A stretch of DNA of 64,000 nt, taken from Leadbetterella sp040829825. GTDB lineage: Bacteria; Bacteroidota; Bacteroidia; Cytophagales; Spirosomataceae. Under the pieces are notes generated by a model. The model saw nothing but the letters and a program-made list of their open reading frames with translations, was not told the DNA's origin and made no database searches. The stretch lies in the NCBI RefSeq assembly GCF_040829825.1, contig NZ_JBFOLH010000004.1; one strand, written 5' to 3'. Below are positions 42,790 through 51,483 of the stretch, piece by piece. Numbering within the stretch: the first letter of the stretch is position 1; each line of letters begins with the position of its first letter. The translations under genes were made by a program, and so were the position numbers.

Positions 42790-43977
42790 TTACTCGATGA
42801 TTTCAGTTACCTGTCCGGCACCTACTGTACGTCCACCTTCACGGATCGCGAAACGAAGACCTTTGTCCATCGCGATAGCGTTGATCAGGTGCACTTCAAT
42901 AGTGATGTTATCACCAGGCATTACCATCTCCACGTTCTCAGGAAGGAAGATTTCACCGGTAACGTCTGTGGTTCTGAAGTAGAACTGAGGACGGTATTTG
43001 TTGAAGAATGGAGTGTGACGACCACCTTCTTCTTTTGACAGAACGTAAACCTCAGCTTTGAATTTAGTGTGAGGCTTAACAGAACCTGGCTTACAGATTA
43101 CCATACCACGACGGATCTGGTCTTTATCGATACCTCTCAGCAGCAGACCTACGTTATCACCGGCTTCACCTCTGTCAAGAATCTTACGGAACATTTCCAC
43201 ACCGGTTACGGTAGACTTCAGACCTTCAGCACCCATACCCAGGATATCTACAGGATCACCTGAGTTGATAACGCCGGTTTCGATACGTCCGGTAGCTACA
43301 GTACCACGACCTGTGATAGAGAACACGTCTTCTACGGGCATCAGGAACGGCTTGTCAGTAGCTCTCGCAGGAAGTGGAATCCAGTTATCTACTGCATCCA
43401 TCAGCTCTTCAATTTTGGCTACCCACTGAGGCTCTCCGTTAAGACCACCCAGAGCAGAACCCTGAATTACAGGAATGTTGTCTCCGTCGAATTTGTAGAA
43501 AGAAAGCAGCTCTCTGATTTCCATTTCCACCAGCTCAAGAAGCTCGGGGTCATCTACAAGGTCAACTTTGTTCATAAATACAACCAGCTGAGGTACACCT
43601 ACCTGACGGGCAAGAAGGATGTGCTCACGGGTTTGTGGCATAGGACCGTCAGTAGCAGCCACCACGATGATCGCACCGTCCATCTGAGCAGCACCTGTAA
43701 CCATGTTCTTCACATAGTCAGCGTGACCAGGACAGTCAACGTGCGCATAGTGACGATTTTCTGTCTGGTACTCTACGTGTGAAGTGTTAATAGTGATACC
43801 ACGCTCTTTTTCTTCAGGAGCATTGTCAATTGACGAGAAATCTCTTTTAGCTGCAAGACCTTTGTTAGCAAGAACAGAAGAGATAGCAGCAGTCAAAGTA
43901 GTTTTACCGTGGTCAACGTGACCGATAGTACCGATATTAACGTGAGGTTTACTACGGTCAAAATTTTCTTTTGCCAT
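42790..43977 (-). CDS. tuf: Elongation factor Tu
   Basis: A 395-residue translation GTPase: GHVDHGKTTLTAAI (P-loop), RGITINTSHVEY (switch I), DCPGHADYVKNM (switch II), NKVDLVDD, GSALGGLN, and the C-terminal GRTVGAGQVTEIIE. It brings aminoacyl-tRNA to the ribosome. It is preceded by tRNA-Tyr, -Gly and -Thr genes on the same strand, an order also known from E. coli thrU-tyrU-glyT-thrT-tufB, so the tRNAs and tuf probably share a transcript. Codon choice is visibly less GC-rich at third positions than neighbours, as expected for a highly expressed gene. Confidence 0.98.
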   Translation of the reverse strand: MAKENFDRSKPHVNIGTIGHVDHGKTTLTAAISSVLANKGLAAKRDFSSIDNAPEEKERGITINTSHVEYQTENRHYAHVDCPGHADYVKNMVTGAAQMDGAIIVVAATDGPMPQTREHILLARQVGVPQLVVFMNKVDLVDDPELLELVEMEIRELLSFYKFDGDNIPVIQGSALGGLNGEPQWVAKIEELMDAVDNWIPLPARATDKPFLMPVEDVFSITGRGTVATGRIETGVINSGDPVDILGMGAEGLKSTVTGVEMFRKILDRGEAGDNVGLLLRGIDKDQIRRGMVICKPGSVKPHTKFKAEVYVLSKEEGGRHTPFFNKYRPQFYFRTTDVTGEIFLPENVEMVMPGDNITIEVHLINAIAMDKGLRFAIREGGRTVGAGQVTEIIE

Positions 43978-44109
43978 TTTATTTAATGAATTTTTATATT
44001 GTTCAAACTATTTACTAAAAAATTAAAAAACGTACAGGTATCAACAAAAAATGAACCCTAAAAGTTTTCAGAGTTCTGTAAATTCCTGCCGCCTTTAAAA
44101 AACCAAAAG

Positions 44110-44181
<72 letters not shown>

Positions 44182-44195
44182 TTGATGGAATTCCG

Positions 44196-44268
44196 AGCGG
44201 GAGACGGGGCTCGAACCCGCCACCTATAGCTTGGAAGGCTATCGCTCTACCAAATGAGCTACTCCCGC
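44196..44268 (-). tRNA. tRNA-Gly (TCC)
   Basis: Minus-strand cloverleaf: acceptor GCGGGAG/CTCCCGC, anticodon arm ATAGC-CTTCCAA-GCTAT (anticodon TCC), T arm GCGGGTTCGAGCCCCGT. It reads GGA and probably GGG. Second of the three tRNAs before tuf. Confidence 0.95.
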
Positions 44269-44280
44269 TTGTTTTCTGTG

Positions 44281-44363
44281 TGGGGGCGGATGGATTCGAA
44301 CCACCGTAGGCATACACCAGCAGATTTACAGTCTGCCCCATTTGGCCACTCTGGTACACCCCC
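44281..44363 (-). tRNA. tRNA-Tyr (GTA)
   Basis: Minus-strand class II tRNA of 83 nt: acceptor GGGGGTG/CGCCCCC, anticodon arm GCAGA-CTGTAAA-TCTGC (anticodon GTA), a long variable arm, and T arm GGTGGTTCGAATCCATC. First of the tRNA-Tyr-Gly-Thr-tuf group. Confidence 0.95.
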
Positions 44364-44585
44364 CTATCTTCAAAGAACGCGCCCCTTTTATTAAGGAGTT
44401 GCAAAATTAGAGCTTTATTTCATTCTCACCAAATTTTTATCGAAAAAAATCTGACTGTTTTTCAAGCCCCGGAGAAAACCCTTTAACAGCTGCTTCTCCT
44501 ACCTCTTCTCTTTGCATCCCTGCGGCCCTTACCGTCTTGTTTTCCGGTAAGACCCGCCCGGATCTCCGCGTTCCCTGCGTAATCC

Positions 44586-44987
44586 TTAAAACGGCAGATC
44601 GTCCTCTCCCTCCAGCGATCCCGGTACCGGGGTAGGTGCTGCCGGCGATCCGCCACCCGGCATTCCGGCGGCAGGCGTACCCGATGCAGGCATCCCCGTA
44701 GCAGGGGCATCTGCTCCCGCCCGCTCAATTCTCCATCCCTGGATACTGTTAAAGTAACGGGTCTCCCCCTGCGGGTTCACCCATTCGCGGCCTCTCAGGT
44801 TAATAGACACCTTTACCGCATCGCCTATATTATACGCATTCAGGAGGTCGGTCCTGTCTTGCGTAAATTCTATCAGAATATGCTGCGGGTATTGCTCATC
44901 CGTAGTCACTACCACTTCTCTCTTTTTAAATGAAGCGCTTACCTGCTGCTCCGGATTAATCACCTTTATGGTTCCTGAAACTTCCAT
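44586..44987 (-). CDS. DUF3127 protein with SSB-like acidic C-terminal tail
   Basis: A 133-residue protein. The first 90 residues match DUF3127, an OB-fold-like domain seen in Bacteroidota (MEVSGTIKVINPEQQVSASFKKREVVVTT, ILIEFTQDRTDLLNAYNIGDAVKVSINLRGREW, TRYFNSIQGWRIE). A Pro/Gly/Ala/Met-rich linker follows (about 92-124), and the protein ends EGEDDLPF. That ending resembles the acidic tip of single-stranded DNA-binding proteins (DDDIPF), which recruits repair and replication partners. A nucleic-acid-binding role is inferred; the family has no firm function that I know of. Confidence 0.85.
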   Translation of the reverse strand: MEVSGTIKVINPEQQVSASFKKREVVVTTDEQYPQHILIEFTQDRTDLLNAYNIGDAVKVSINLRGREWVNPQGETRYFNSIQGWRIERAGADAPATGMPASGTPAAGMPGGGSPAAPTPVPGSLEGEDDLPF

Positions 44988-45049
44988 TTTGCTTACTTTT
45001 GTAAAAATCTGAACGACAAATATACGGATCTTATCTTTACCTTAAAAAA

Positions 45050-46054
45050 ATGCTTTGCCGAATAATTTCGGAAATAGAGACCGCGCTGAGATCGCATGGT
45101 GACCAATGGGCCACGCGCTTTACCCCGTTCTGGCACTACCGGCGGCAGGAGAACAATATCTTTTCCCTGGCGTCCGCCCTGTTCATCCTGCGCGAGCTGG
45201 AACCCCGGCTCTCCCCTGAGCACCAGCACAAAGCCGCGGAGATTGCCCGGCTGATCACCCGCGAATACCCGCGGTTTCAGAATAAAGACGGGCGGATGAC
45301 CTATAACTTCTATCCTACCCGCCCCTCCCGGCATTTTCCGAACGGGTATATCATGCAGCACCTCGACCACTTCCGGCTGCCTGACGACATAGACGACACC
45401 GCCCTCATCACATTTACACGGCAGGCCTCTCCCAAAGAGGTACAGGCCCTGAAAGACCTGACCGAAGGCTTCGCCGAAGACCTCCCGTCAGGAAAAAGGG
45501 TCTATTCTACCTGGTACGGGAAAAATATGCCGAAAGAACAGGACGTATGCGCATTGCTGAACCTGCTTTACCTTTTCTTTGCCTTTGAGCTGCCGCTCAC
45601 CCGCACCGACCGCGATACAATCTCCTTTCTTGCAGAAAAGGCCGGCGAAGCACTGAGCCGCCCTTTTGAAATTGCCCGGCATTACGCCACCCCGGCCCTG
45701 ATTCTGTACCATTACAGCCGTTTTATGAGCCGGTTTGCTTCACCTCTCGATCACACAAAACCCCTTATCCTGGCTTCTCTTTACAAAGCCCTTGAACAGG
45801 AAAAGGTCTTCATGAACCGCCTCCTCATGGAATCGGCCCTGCTTAAGCTGGGAGAAAAAAGGCCGCCCCTCGATCTCTCGCGGGTAACCTTCAACGGTTT
45901 TCATACCTTTATCGGCGCTCCCTTCGCCCCTTTTGCACACCCCCTGCTCAAAAAATGGTCTGAGAAGTCCGCTTACCAGATATTCTGGCGCTCCGATATC
46001 CATCACAAGGCCCTTCTGGCCGAATATCTTGTGCTGTCTTCCTTGAATTCATAA
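45050..46054 (+). CDS. Unrecognised alpha-helical protein with DIDDTA motif
   Basis: A 334-residue cytoplasmic protein with no signal peptide or membrane helix. I do not recognise the family. It appears all-helical, with repeats such as SLASALFILRELEPRL and DVCALLNLLYLFFAFEL. Residues 111-118 read PDDIDDTA, identical in key positions to the DxDDTA acid motif of class II diterpene cyclases and squalene-hopene-type (alpha/alpha) barrels, and comparable segments occur in other helical-barrel enzymes. No QW motifs are seen and the protein is half the usual cyclase length, so a cyclase role is only a hint. It starts 62 nt from the divergent DUF3127 gene. Confidence 0.6.
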   Translation: MLCRIISEIETALRSHGDQWATRFTPFWHYRRQENNIFSLASALFILRELEPRLSPEHQHKAAEIARLITREYPRFQNKDGRMTYNFYPTRPSRHFPNGYIMQHLDHFRLPDDIDDTALITFTRQASPKEVQALKDLTEGFAEDLPSGKRVYSTWYGKNMPKEQDVCALLNLLYLFFAFELPLTRTDRDTISFLAEKAGEALSRPFEIARHYATPALILYHYSRFMSRFASPLDHTKPLILASLYKALEQEKVFMNRLLMESALLKLGEKRPPLDLSRVTFNGFHTFIGAPFAPFAHPLLKKWSEKSAYQIFWRSDIHHKALLAEYLVLSSLNS

Positions 46055-46078
46055 ACACTATCCGCTAACTTAGCAGTT

Positions 46079-46175
46079 GATACTGCGTACTATTATCAAA
46101 CCACAGTAGATACATAGTCACATTCTTTATAAAATCTATGTGGTTAAATCGCGTAACAGAACATATGCTCAGAAT
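46079..46175. repeat. MITE-like element, short copy
   Basis: Related in opposite orientation to 6265-6455. Shared blocks: ACTATT-TCAAACCACAGTAGATACATAG at the left and AAAATCTATGTGGTTAAAT..CGCGTAAC..ATATGCTCAGA at the right. About 95 nt of internal sequence and a 13-nt block are missing here. The right end runs into the start of the AraC-type gene. Confidence 0.65.
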
Positions 46176-47019
46176 TCCATCCGAAATATCCTCTCAGCCG
46201 TTTGAGTCCCTGAAGTTCAGGAAAAATACGTTCGTGGCATTCCGGAGCAATCTCTACCCCTTCAATAACCAGGTGTTTTTTGAAGAAAATACGGTCATTT
46301 ATATCCTGGAAGGTGATAAGATCTTTCGTTCCGAAAAAACAGAATTCAATGTCAAAAAAGGCGACCTGCTTTTTGTCAGGAAAGGATACTACCTCTATTC
46401 CGAATCAACCAATGCGGGCTATAAAAGCCTGGTTTTTTTTATTGACAGCCCCCTCATCCGCGAATTTGTCAACCAGAATACGGGGATCCTCCAGGAAGGC
46501 CCGCCCCGGCAATCGCCCTCCTGGGTGCTTAAGCTGACCGCCGACGAATCGTTTGAAAAATTTGTAGAATCGGTGCTTCCTTATTTCCGCACCGACACCC
46601 GCTACCTGGAGCACTTTCTCCGCCTGAAAGCCCAGGAGCTGCTCCTGCACCTGATCAATGCCGATACCGACGGGAATTTCCGGAAATTTCTCCTGGAAAA
46701 CTTCTCCGGCAAAAAAATAGATCTCGACTACGTGATCAATACCTTTTACCTGAAAAACCTGACCATCCATGACCTGGCAAAGATTTCAGGAAGAAGCCTC
46801 TCCGCCTTCAAAAGAGAATTCTCGGAGAAATACGGCGAGCCGCCCGCTGCCCGCATCCGGGCAAAAAAGCTTGAACATGCCCATTTCCTGCTCAAAAACA
46901 AGCTGAATACCGTAGAAGAAGTGGCCGAAGCCGTAGGGTTTGATTCCGTATCCCATTTTATCAAAAGCTTTAAAGAGCAATACGGAAAAACACCGAAGCA
47001 ATTGACAATGGACAGTTGA
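46165..47019 (+). CDS. AraC-family transcriptional regulator
   Basis: About 284 residues. An ATG at 46138 is inside the MITE-like repeat, so I prefer the ATG at 46165. The N-terminal half is a cupin-like sensing domain (NTVIYILEGDKIFRSEKTEFNVKKGDLLFVRKGYYLYSES), as in ExsA-type AraC proteins; the C-terminal half has two HTH motifs (LTIHDLAKISGRSLSAFKREFSEKYGEPPAARIRAKKL and TVEEVAEAVGFDSVSHFIKSFKEQYGKTPKQL). The final residues TMDS and the stop codon come from a palindromic repeat. The same-strand TolC/adaptor genes lie 176 nt downstream and are possible targets. Confidence 0.88.
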   Translation: MLRIPSEISSQPFESLKFRKNTFVAFRSNLYPFNNQVFFEENTVIYILEGDKIFRSEKTEFNVKKGDLLFVRKGYYLYSESTNAGYKSLVFFIDSPLIREFVNQNTGILQEGPPRQSPSWVLKLTADESFEKFVESVLPYFRTDTRYLEHFLRLKAQELLLHLINADTDGNFRKFLLENFSGKKIDLDYVINTFYLKNLTIHDLAKISGRSLSAFKREFSEKYGEPPAARIRAKKLEHAHFLLKNKLNTVEEVAEAVGFDSVSHFIKSFKEQYGKTPKQLTMDS

Positions 47020-47067
47020 CAATGTGAGAAAGCGTAATTGTCCATTGTCAATTGTCCATTGTCAATT
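46999..47067. repeat. ATTGTCCATTGTCAATTG-type palindromic repeat, second copy
   Basis: Arms at 46999-47024 and 47036-47067 consist of inverted TTGACAATGGACA units. Same family as 30739-30814. Its left arm encodes the last residues and the stop codon (47017-47019) of the AraC-type gene. Confidence 0.88.
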
Positions 47068-47195
47068 ATAAACTCACCCTACCCTTGTTTTTGACCGTTC
47101 AAATAAAAATAAAGATTCCACAGATTATATTGTAGTAAAATTGCAATGTGCTTCCTGAAGCACTTTCCGGATTTGTTAACTTATTTTTAATTGAT

Positions 47196-48626
47196 ATGAA
47201 GTACCTACATATTCTTCTCTTCCTGGTGGTATCGAAGGGTTTGTCTGCCCAGAGCGGGAATTCACTTACCCTACGCGACTGCATAGAATATGCTCTTCAG
47301 AATAACATTACCATCCGGCAGTCAGAAGCGGCGGTTGAAAACAGTGATAATGTTCTGAACCAGTCAAAGGCCCAGCGCCTGCCTGCCATAACCGGTTTCC
47401 TCAGCGGCAACGGGAATACGGGCCGGAACGTAGACCCTTTCACCAACGGTATCGTTACCCAGACCATCGGAACCAATAATATGGGCATCGGGCTAAACAT
47501 GCCGGTGTTCCAGGGAAACCGCCTCAAAAATGCCGTGGAAAGAGACAAGCTGTCGCTGGAAGCCTCGCTGACAGATGTCCAGACCCAGAAAAATAATATC
47601 GGTCTGCAGGTAGCCGTGGCCTACCTCAATGTACTGTCTGCAGAAGACCTGATTGAAGTGGCCCAGAAGCAGCTGGAGGTAACCCGCCTGCAATACGACC
47701 GCACACAGAAGCTGGTAGAAGGCGGCGCCCTCCCGGAAACCAACCTGTACGACCTTGACGCCCAGAAAGCCAATGACGAGCTGTCGCTCATCAACGCTGA
47801 AAACAGCCGGGAGTCGGCCTTTCTTGCCCTCAAAAGAACCATGAACGCTCCCCTGGAGATGATGTTCAGCGTAGTGAAAAGTGAGGTACCTGACCCTGAA
47901 GTGCTTCAGCCGGCAACCTCTTCCGCCGCCGTTTACCAGACGGCCCTCGGTTTTCTCCCCGAAATTAAAGCAGGAAGAATCCGGATGAATGCGGCTGACC
48001 GGAATATCGCCATTGCCCGCAGCCTGGGATATCCAACCGTTTCCCTCAGCACCAACTGGGGTACGGCGTACTCCAGCGTGGCCAGGCGGGCTGCAGGCAT
48101 GACCTCGTCGTCCCGGCAGATCCCTATCTCTGCCGAGTTCCAGGGACAAACCATTCCCCTGGTCATTAACTGGCCCGAAAGCAGCTACACCATGGAGAAT
48201 ATTCCTTACTTTAACCAGCTGGGCAACAACCAGAACCTGAGCTTCGGTATGTCGGTCAATATCCCCATATTTAACCGGTTCAACGTGAAATACCAGACCC
48301 AGTCGGCAGAGATTCAGAAAAAGCAGGTAGACCTGCAAAACAAAGCTACCGAGATCCAGGTTAAGCAGAACATTGACCAGGCCTATATTGATATGCTCAA
48401 TGCCCGGAAAAAATATGCCGCCACCCTGACCCAGGCGCAGGCCCTGAACAAGGCGTTTATTGCCGCCGAGAAAAGATATAATGCCGGGGCCGGTACTTTT
48501 GTAGACTATAACCTGGCCAAAACCAACCTTGACCGGGCCAATACCAATCTTATTATTGCGAAATACGATTATATATTCCGGACCAAAGTATTAGATTTTT
48601 ATCAAAACAAACCGCTTGAATTCTAA
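47196..48626 (+). CDS. TolC-family outer-membrane efflux protein
   Basis: A 476-residue exported protein; the ATG at 47196 begins the signal (MKYLHILLFLVVSKGLSAQ). Two TolC repeats are visible: NSLTLRDCIEYALQNNITIRQSEAAVENSDN / VAVAYLNVLSAEDLIEVAQKQLEVTRLQYDRTQKLVEGGALPETNLYDLDAQKAND and SVNIPIFNRFNVKYQTQSAEIQ / YAATLTQAQALNKAFIAAEKRYNAGAGTFVDYNLAKTNLDRA. It would form the outer-membrane channel of a tripartite pump. The adaptor gene follows after 12 nt, but no ATPase, RND or MFS pump gene is present. Confidence 0.93.
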   Translation: MKYLHILLFLVVSKGLSAQSGNSLTLRDCIEYALQNNITIRQSEAAVENSDNVLNQSKAQRLPAITGFLSGNGNTGRNVDPFTNGIVTQTIGTNNMGIGLNMPVFQGNRLKNAVERDKLSLEASLTDVQTQKNNIGLQVAVAYLNVLSAEDLIEVAQKQLEVTRLQYDRTQKLVEGGALPETNLYDLDAQKANDELSLINAENSRESAFLALKRTMNAPLEMMFSVVKSEVPDPEVLQPATSSAAVYQTALGFLPEIKAGRIRMNAADRNIAIARSLGYPTVSLSTNWGTAYSSVARRAAGMTSSSRQIPISAEFQGQTIPLVINWPESSYTMENIPYFNQLGNNQNLSFGMSVNIPIFNRFNVKYQTQSAEIQKKQVDLQNKATEIQVKQNIDQAYIDMLNARKKYAATLTQAQALNKAFIAAEKRYNAGAGTFVDYNLAKTNLDRANTNLIIAKYDYIFRTKVLDFYQNKPLEF

Positions 48627-48638
48627 ACCGACAGATAT

Positions 48639-50030
48639 ATGAAAAAGAAGTCTAAAAAAATGATATGGGTGATATCGGGCCTGCTGGCTGTGCTGGTGCT
48701 GTTCCTGATTATCGGGAAAAAAGCCGGGTGGATCGGTGCCGAAAAACCCACACAGGTAGAGATTACCAAAGTGGCCACGGCCAATCTTACCCAGTCGGTT
48801 TCAGCTTCCGGCAAGGTCCAGCCCGAAGTGGAAGTCAAGATATCGCCTGATGTACCGGGAGAAATCATTGCCCTCTATGTAAAAGAAGGCGATTCGGTTC
48901 AGAAAGGCCAGCTCTTGCTCCGCATCCAGCCTGAAAACTATATCTCGCTGGTAGAACGGTCCAAAGCCGGGGTAAACCAGAGCAAAGCTTCGGCAGAGCA
49001 ATCCAAAGCGGCTATTGCCCGGGCAGAGTCGCAGCTGGCCCGTATGGAGGCAGAGTTCAACCGTCAGAAAAAGCTGTATGAAGATAAAGTGGTTTCCCTG
49101 TCCGACTTACAGACCGCAGAGGCCAACCTGCTGGCTGCCCGCCAGGACCTGGCTTCGTCCCGGGCTAACTACGAGGCTGCACGCTTCGGGATCAACAGCT
49201 CGGAAGCTGCCTTGAAAGATGCATCGGAAAACCTCCGGAAAACCAATATATACGCTCCCGTGAGCGGCATTGTCTCCAAGCTGGCCGTAGAGCTGGGAGA
49301 AAGAGTAGTAGGTACCTCCCAGATGGCCGGTACCGAGCTGCTGCGTATCGCCAACCTGAACAACATGGAAGTACGGGTAAATGTGAATGAAAACGACATC
49401 ATCCGGGTAGATATGGGCGATACCGTTATTGTAGATGTAGATGCGTACAGCGACCAGAATAAGAAATTCAAAGGAATAGTAACCCGGGTGGCCAATACCG
49501 CCATCGGTTCAGGCGGATCACTCACGGCCACCGCCAGCAACAGCACCGAATCGGTGACCGAATTCGAGGTAAGGATCAAGATCCTGCCTGAATCCTACCG
49601 CGACCTGGTAGACCACTCTCTCGGTAAAAAATATCCCTTCAAACCGGGCATGACTGCTACGGTAGATATCATTACCGAAAAGAAAAACGGGGTGCTGACC
49701 ATCCCGATCTCAGCGGTGACCACCCGCGTTCAGAAGACAGAGCAACCCGAAGATAACGAGCGCTTCGGAGCCGTCACCGAAGACCACACCAAGGTAGAAA
49801 AACCGAAAGAGATTGTCTTCGTAAACGAGAACGGTGTGGCCAAAAAGCGGGAAGTAACCACCGGCATCACCGATATCACCACCGGGAACATCGAGATTAC
49901 TTCCGGCCTGAAAGCGGGTGAGCAGGTGATCACCGGGCCGTTCATTGAAGTCTCCAAACGCCTCGAAGACGGTAAAAAAGTGGAAGACAAAAACGCGCAG
50001 GTAAAACCGGCGGTGAAAGACAAGAAGTAA
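48639..50030 (+). CDS. HlyD/MacA-type efflux adaptor protein
   Basis: A 463-residue periplasmic adaptor: membrane helix (MIWVISGLLAVLVLFLIIGKK), lipoyl halves (VSASGKVQPEVEVKISPDVPGEIIALYVKEGDSVQKGQLLLRIQ; TNIYAPVSGIVSKLAVELGERVV), a long Ala/Glu/Gln-rich coiled-coil hairpin (about 110-195), barrel domains, and a Lys-rich C-terminal tail. In other Bacteroidota such an adaptor usually precedes MacB-like ABC genes; here it is followed by a hairpin and ftsY, so its transporter must be encoded elsewhere or be lost. Confidence 0.92.
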   Translation: MKKKSKKMIWVISGLLAVLVLFLIIGKKAGWIGAEKPTQVEITKVATANLTQSVSASGKVQPEVEVKISPDVPGEIIALYVKEGDSVQKGQLLLRIQPENYISLVERSKAGVNQSKASAEQSKAAIARAESQLARMEAEFNRQKKLYEDKVVSLSDLQTAEANLLAARQDLASSRANYEAARFGINSSEAALKDASENLRKTNIYAPVSGIVSKLAVELGERVVGTSQMAGTELLRIANLNNMEVRVNVNENDIIRVDMGDTVIVDVDAYSDQNKKFKGIVTRVANTAIGSGGSLTATASNSTESVTEFEVRIKILPESYRDLVDHSLGKKYPFKPGMTATVDIITEKKNGVLTIPISAVTTRVQKTEQPEDNERFGAVTEDHTKVEKPKEIVFVNENGVAKKREVTTGITDITTGNIEITSGLKAGEQVITGPFIEVSKRLEDGKKVEDKNAQVKPAVKDKK

Positions 50031-50039
50031 GGTCTGAAT

Positions 50040-50106
50040 CACAAAGTCATAGGAGCCCTATAAGTTTTTATAATTGAATTTCTTATAGGGCTCCTATGAC
50101 TTTGTG
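50040..50106. terminator. Strong 25-bp hairpin after the adaptor gene
   Basis: Arms 50040-50064 and 50082-50106 are perfectly complementary (25 bp) around a 17-nt loop. It begins 10 nt after the adaptor stop codon and ends before the ftsY promoter. It has no long T run, so it may be an RNA-stabilising repeat rather than a classical terminator. Confidence 0.6.
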
Positions 50107-50118
50107 GTTTAAACTGAA

Positions 50119-50126
50119 TACTTTTG
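50119..50126 (+). promoter_or_regulatory. Candidate -7 element of ftsY
   Basis: TACTTTTG matches TAnnTTTG and lies 23 nt before the ftsY ATG. A TTTG at 50101 is somewhat close to serve as -33 box, and it overlaps the hairpin arm. Confidence 0.4.
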
Positions 50127-50149
50127 TACTAAATTCAATTTAACGAATA

Positions 50150-51106
50150 ATGGGTTTTTTTGATTTTTTCAGTAAGGAGAAAAAAGAATCTTTAGATAAA
50201 GGACTGGAAAAGTCCAAAACCGGGATCTTCGATAAGCTCACCAAAGCCATTGCAGGCAAATCGGAAGTAGACGAAGAAGTGTTGGATGAGCTGGAAGAAA
50301 TTCTCATCAGCTCTGACGTAGGTGTGGAAACCACCGTGAAGATCATCCGGCGTATTGAAGCCCGGGTGGCACGCGATAAATATGCTTCTACGGCCGAGCT
50401 TGACCGTATCCTGCGGGAAGAGGTAGCCGCCCTGCTCCAGGAAAACAACTCCCGTGATGTCACCAACAGCTTTGAGACCGAAGACCTGCCCAAACCCTAC
50501 GTACTCATGGTAGTAGGCGTAAACGGCGTAGGCAAAACCACCACCATTGGCAAGCTGGCCCATAATTTCACCCAAAACGGGAAGAAAGTGGTGCTCGGCG
50601 CAGCAGATACCTTCCGTGCCGCGGCGGTAGACCAGCTGAAGCTCTGGGGAGAGCGCGTGGGCGTGGAAGTTATAGACCACGGCATGAATACCGACCCCTC
50701 GTCTGTAGCTTATGATGCCGTTAAAACCGGGGTGGAAAAAGGAGCCGACGTCATCATCATTGACACCGCCGGCCGTCTCCATACCAAGGTTAACCTGATG
50801 AACGAGCTGGGCAAGATCAAACGGGTCATGCAGAAAGTGCTGCCCGAAGCGCCTCACGAAGTAATGCTCGTTCTCGACGGCAGCACCGGCCAGAATGCCG
50901 TGATCCAGGCCCGTGAATTTACCCGGGTAACCGACGTGAACTCGCTGGCCATCACCAAGCTCGACGGCACCGCCAAAGGGGGAGTCGTGATCGGGATATC
51001 GGATGAATTCAAAATCCCGGTGAAGTACATCGGTGTAGGTGAAAAAATGGAAGATCTGCAGGTATTTAACAAGATGGCCTTTGTAGAAAGCCTCTTTAAC
51101 CGGTAA
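50150..51106 (+). CDS. ftsY: Signal recognition particle receptor FtsY
   Basis: A 318-residue GTPase with a short N-terminal extension, NG domain, P-loop GVNGVGKTTTIGKLA (about 123-137), AADTFRAAAVDQL, DTAGRLHTKVNLMNEL, TKLDGTAKGG and the C-terminal GVGEKMEDLQVFN. It docks the SRP-ribosome complex at the membrane. It has no long acidic A domain, as usual in this phylum. Own promoter is likely, because a strong hairpin separates it from the upstream adaptor gene. Confidence 0.97.
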   Translation: MGFFDFFSKEKKESLDKGLEKSKTGIFDKLTKAIAGKSEVDEEVLDELEEILISSDVGVETTVKIIRRIEARVARDKYASTAELDRILREEVAALLQENNSRDVTNSFETEDLPKPYVLMVVGVNGVGKTTTIGKLAHNFTQNGKKVVLGAADTFRAAAVDQLKLWGERVGVEVIDHGMNTDPSSVAYDAVKTGVEKGADVIIIDTAGRLHTKVNLMNELGKIKRVMQKVLPEAPHEVMLVLDGSTGQNAVIQAREFTRVTDVNSLAITKLDGTAKGGVVIGISDEFKIPVKYIGVGEKMEDLQVFNKMAFVESLFNR

Positions 51107-51124
51107 GAACAGGCCTCCTCCCGC

Positions 51125-51150
51125 AGGAACACGCCGCGCGGCGCGTTCCT
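51125..51150. terminator. GC-rich palindrome after ftsY
   Basis: A 26-nt dyad with halves AGGAACACGCCGC and GCGGCGCGTTCCT (one mismatch, no loop) starts 18 nt after the ftsY stop codon. There is no T run. It is a repeat-type palindrome that may block RNA decay or transcription. Confidence 0.5.
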
Positions 51151-51483
51151 ACTCTGGCAGAACTTCGCCCAGGCCCCCTTCAGGGCCGGAATTCTCCCTG
51201 CCGGAGTCCGGGAATTGATTAGTGGATAGGGGTCTGTTTATATTTTTTCGGGTCGGCCACCAGGCCGCCGAGCGGATATTCCAGCTATTCCACAAATCTG
51301 AACTTTATTTGCGCAAAAATCAACCGGCCGGGGCCCTGTTGTGGAAAATCCCGGATGAACGCCTGCTTTTGCCGGACAAATACCGTCATCCTGCCCGCTC
51401 TTAGAAAATATGGTGCCTGTATTAGGCTATATTCACGGTAATCGGTACTTTTGATAAGCTACTCATTTTACCCGTTCCATAGG
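51151..51483. other. Gene-free spacer before the sensor kinase gene
   Basis: Apart from weak open frames (for example around 51222-51404, no family recognised) I see nothing coding. The stretch between 51150 and 51220 is GC-rich with GGCC words, like the repeat clusters elsewhere; the promoter of the kinase gene should lie near 51400-51480. Confidence 0.4.
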
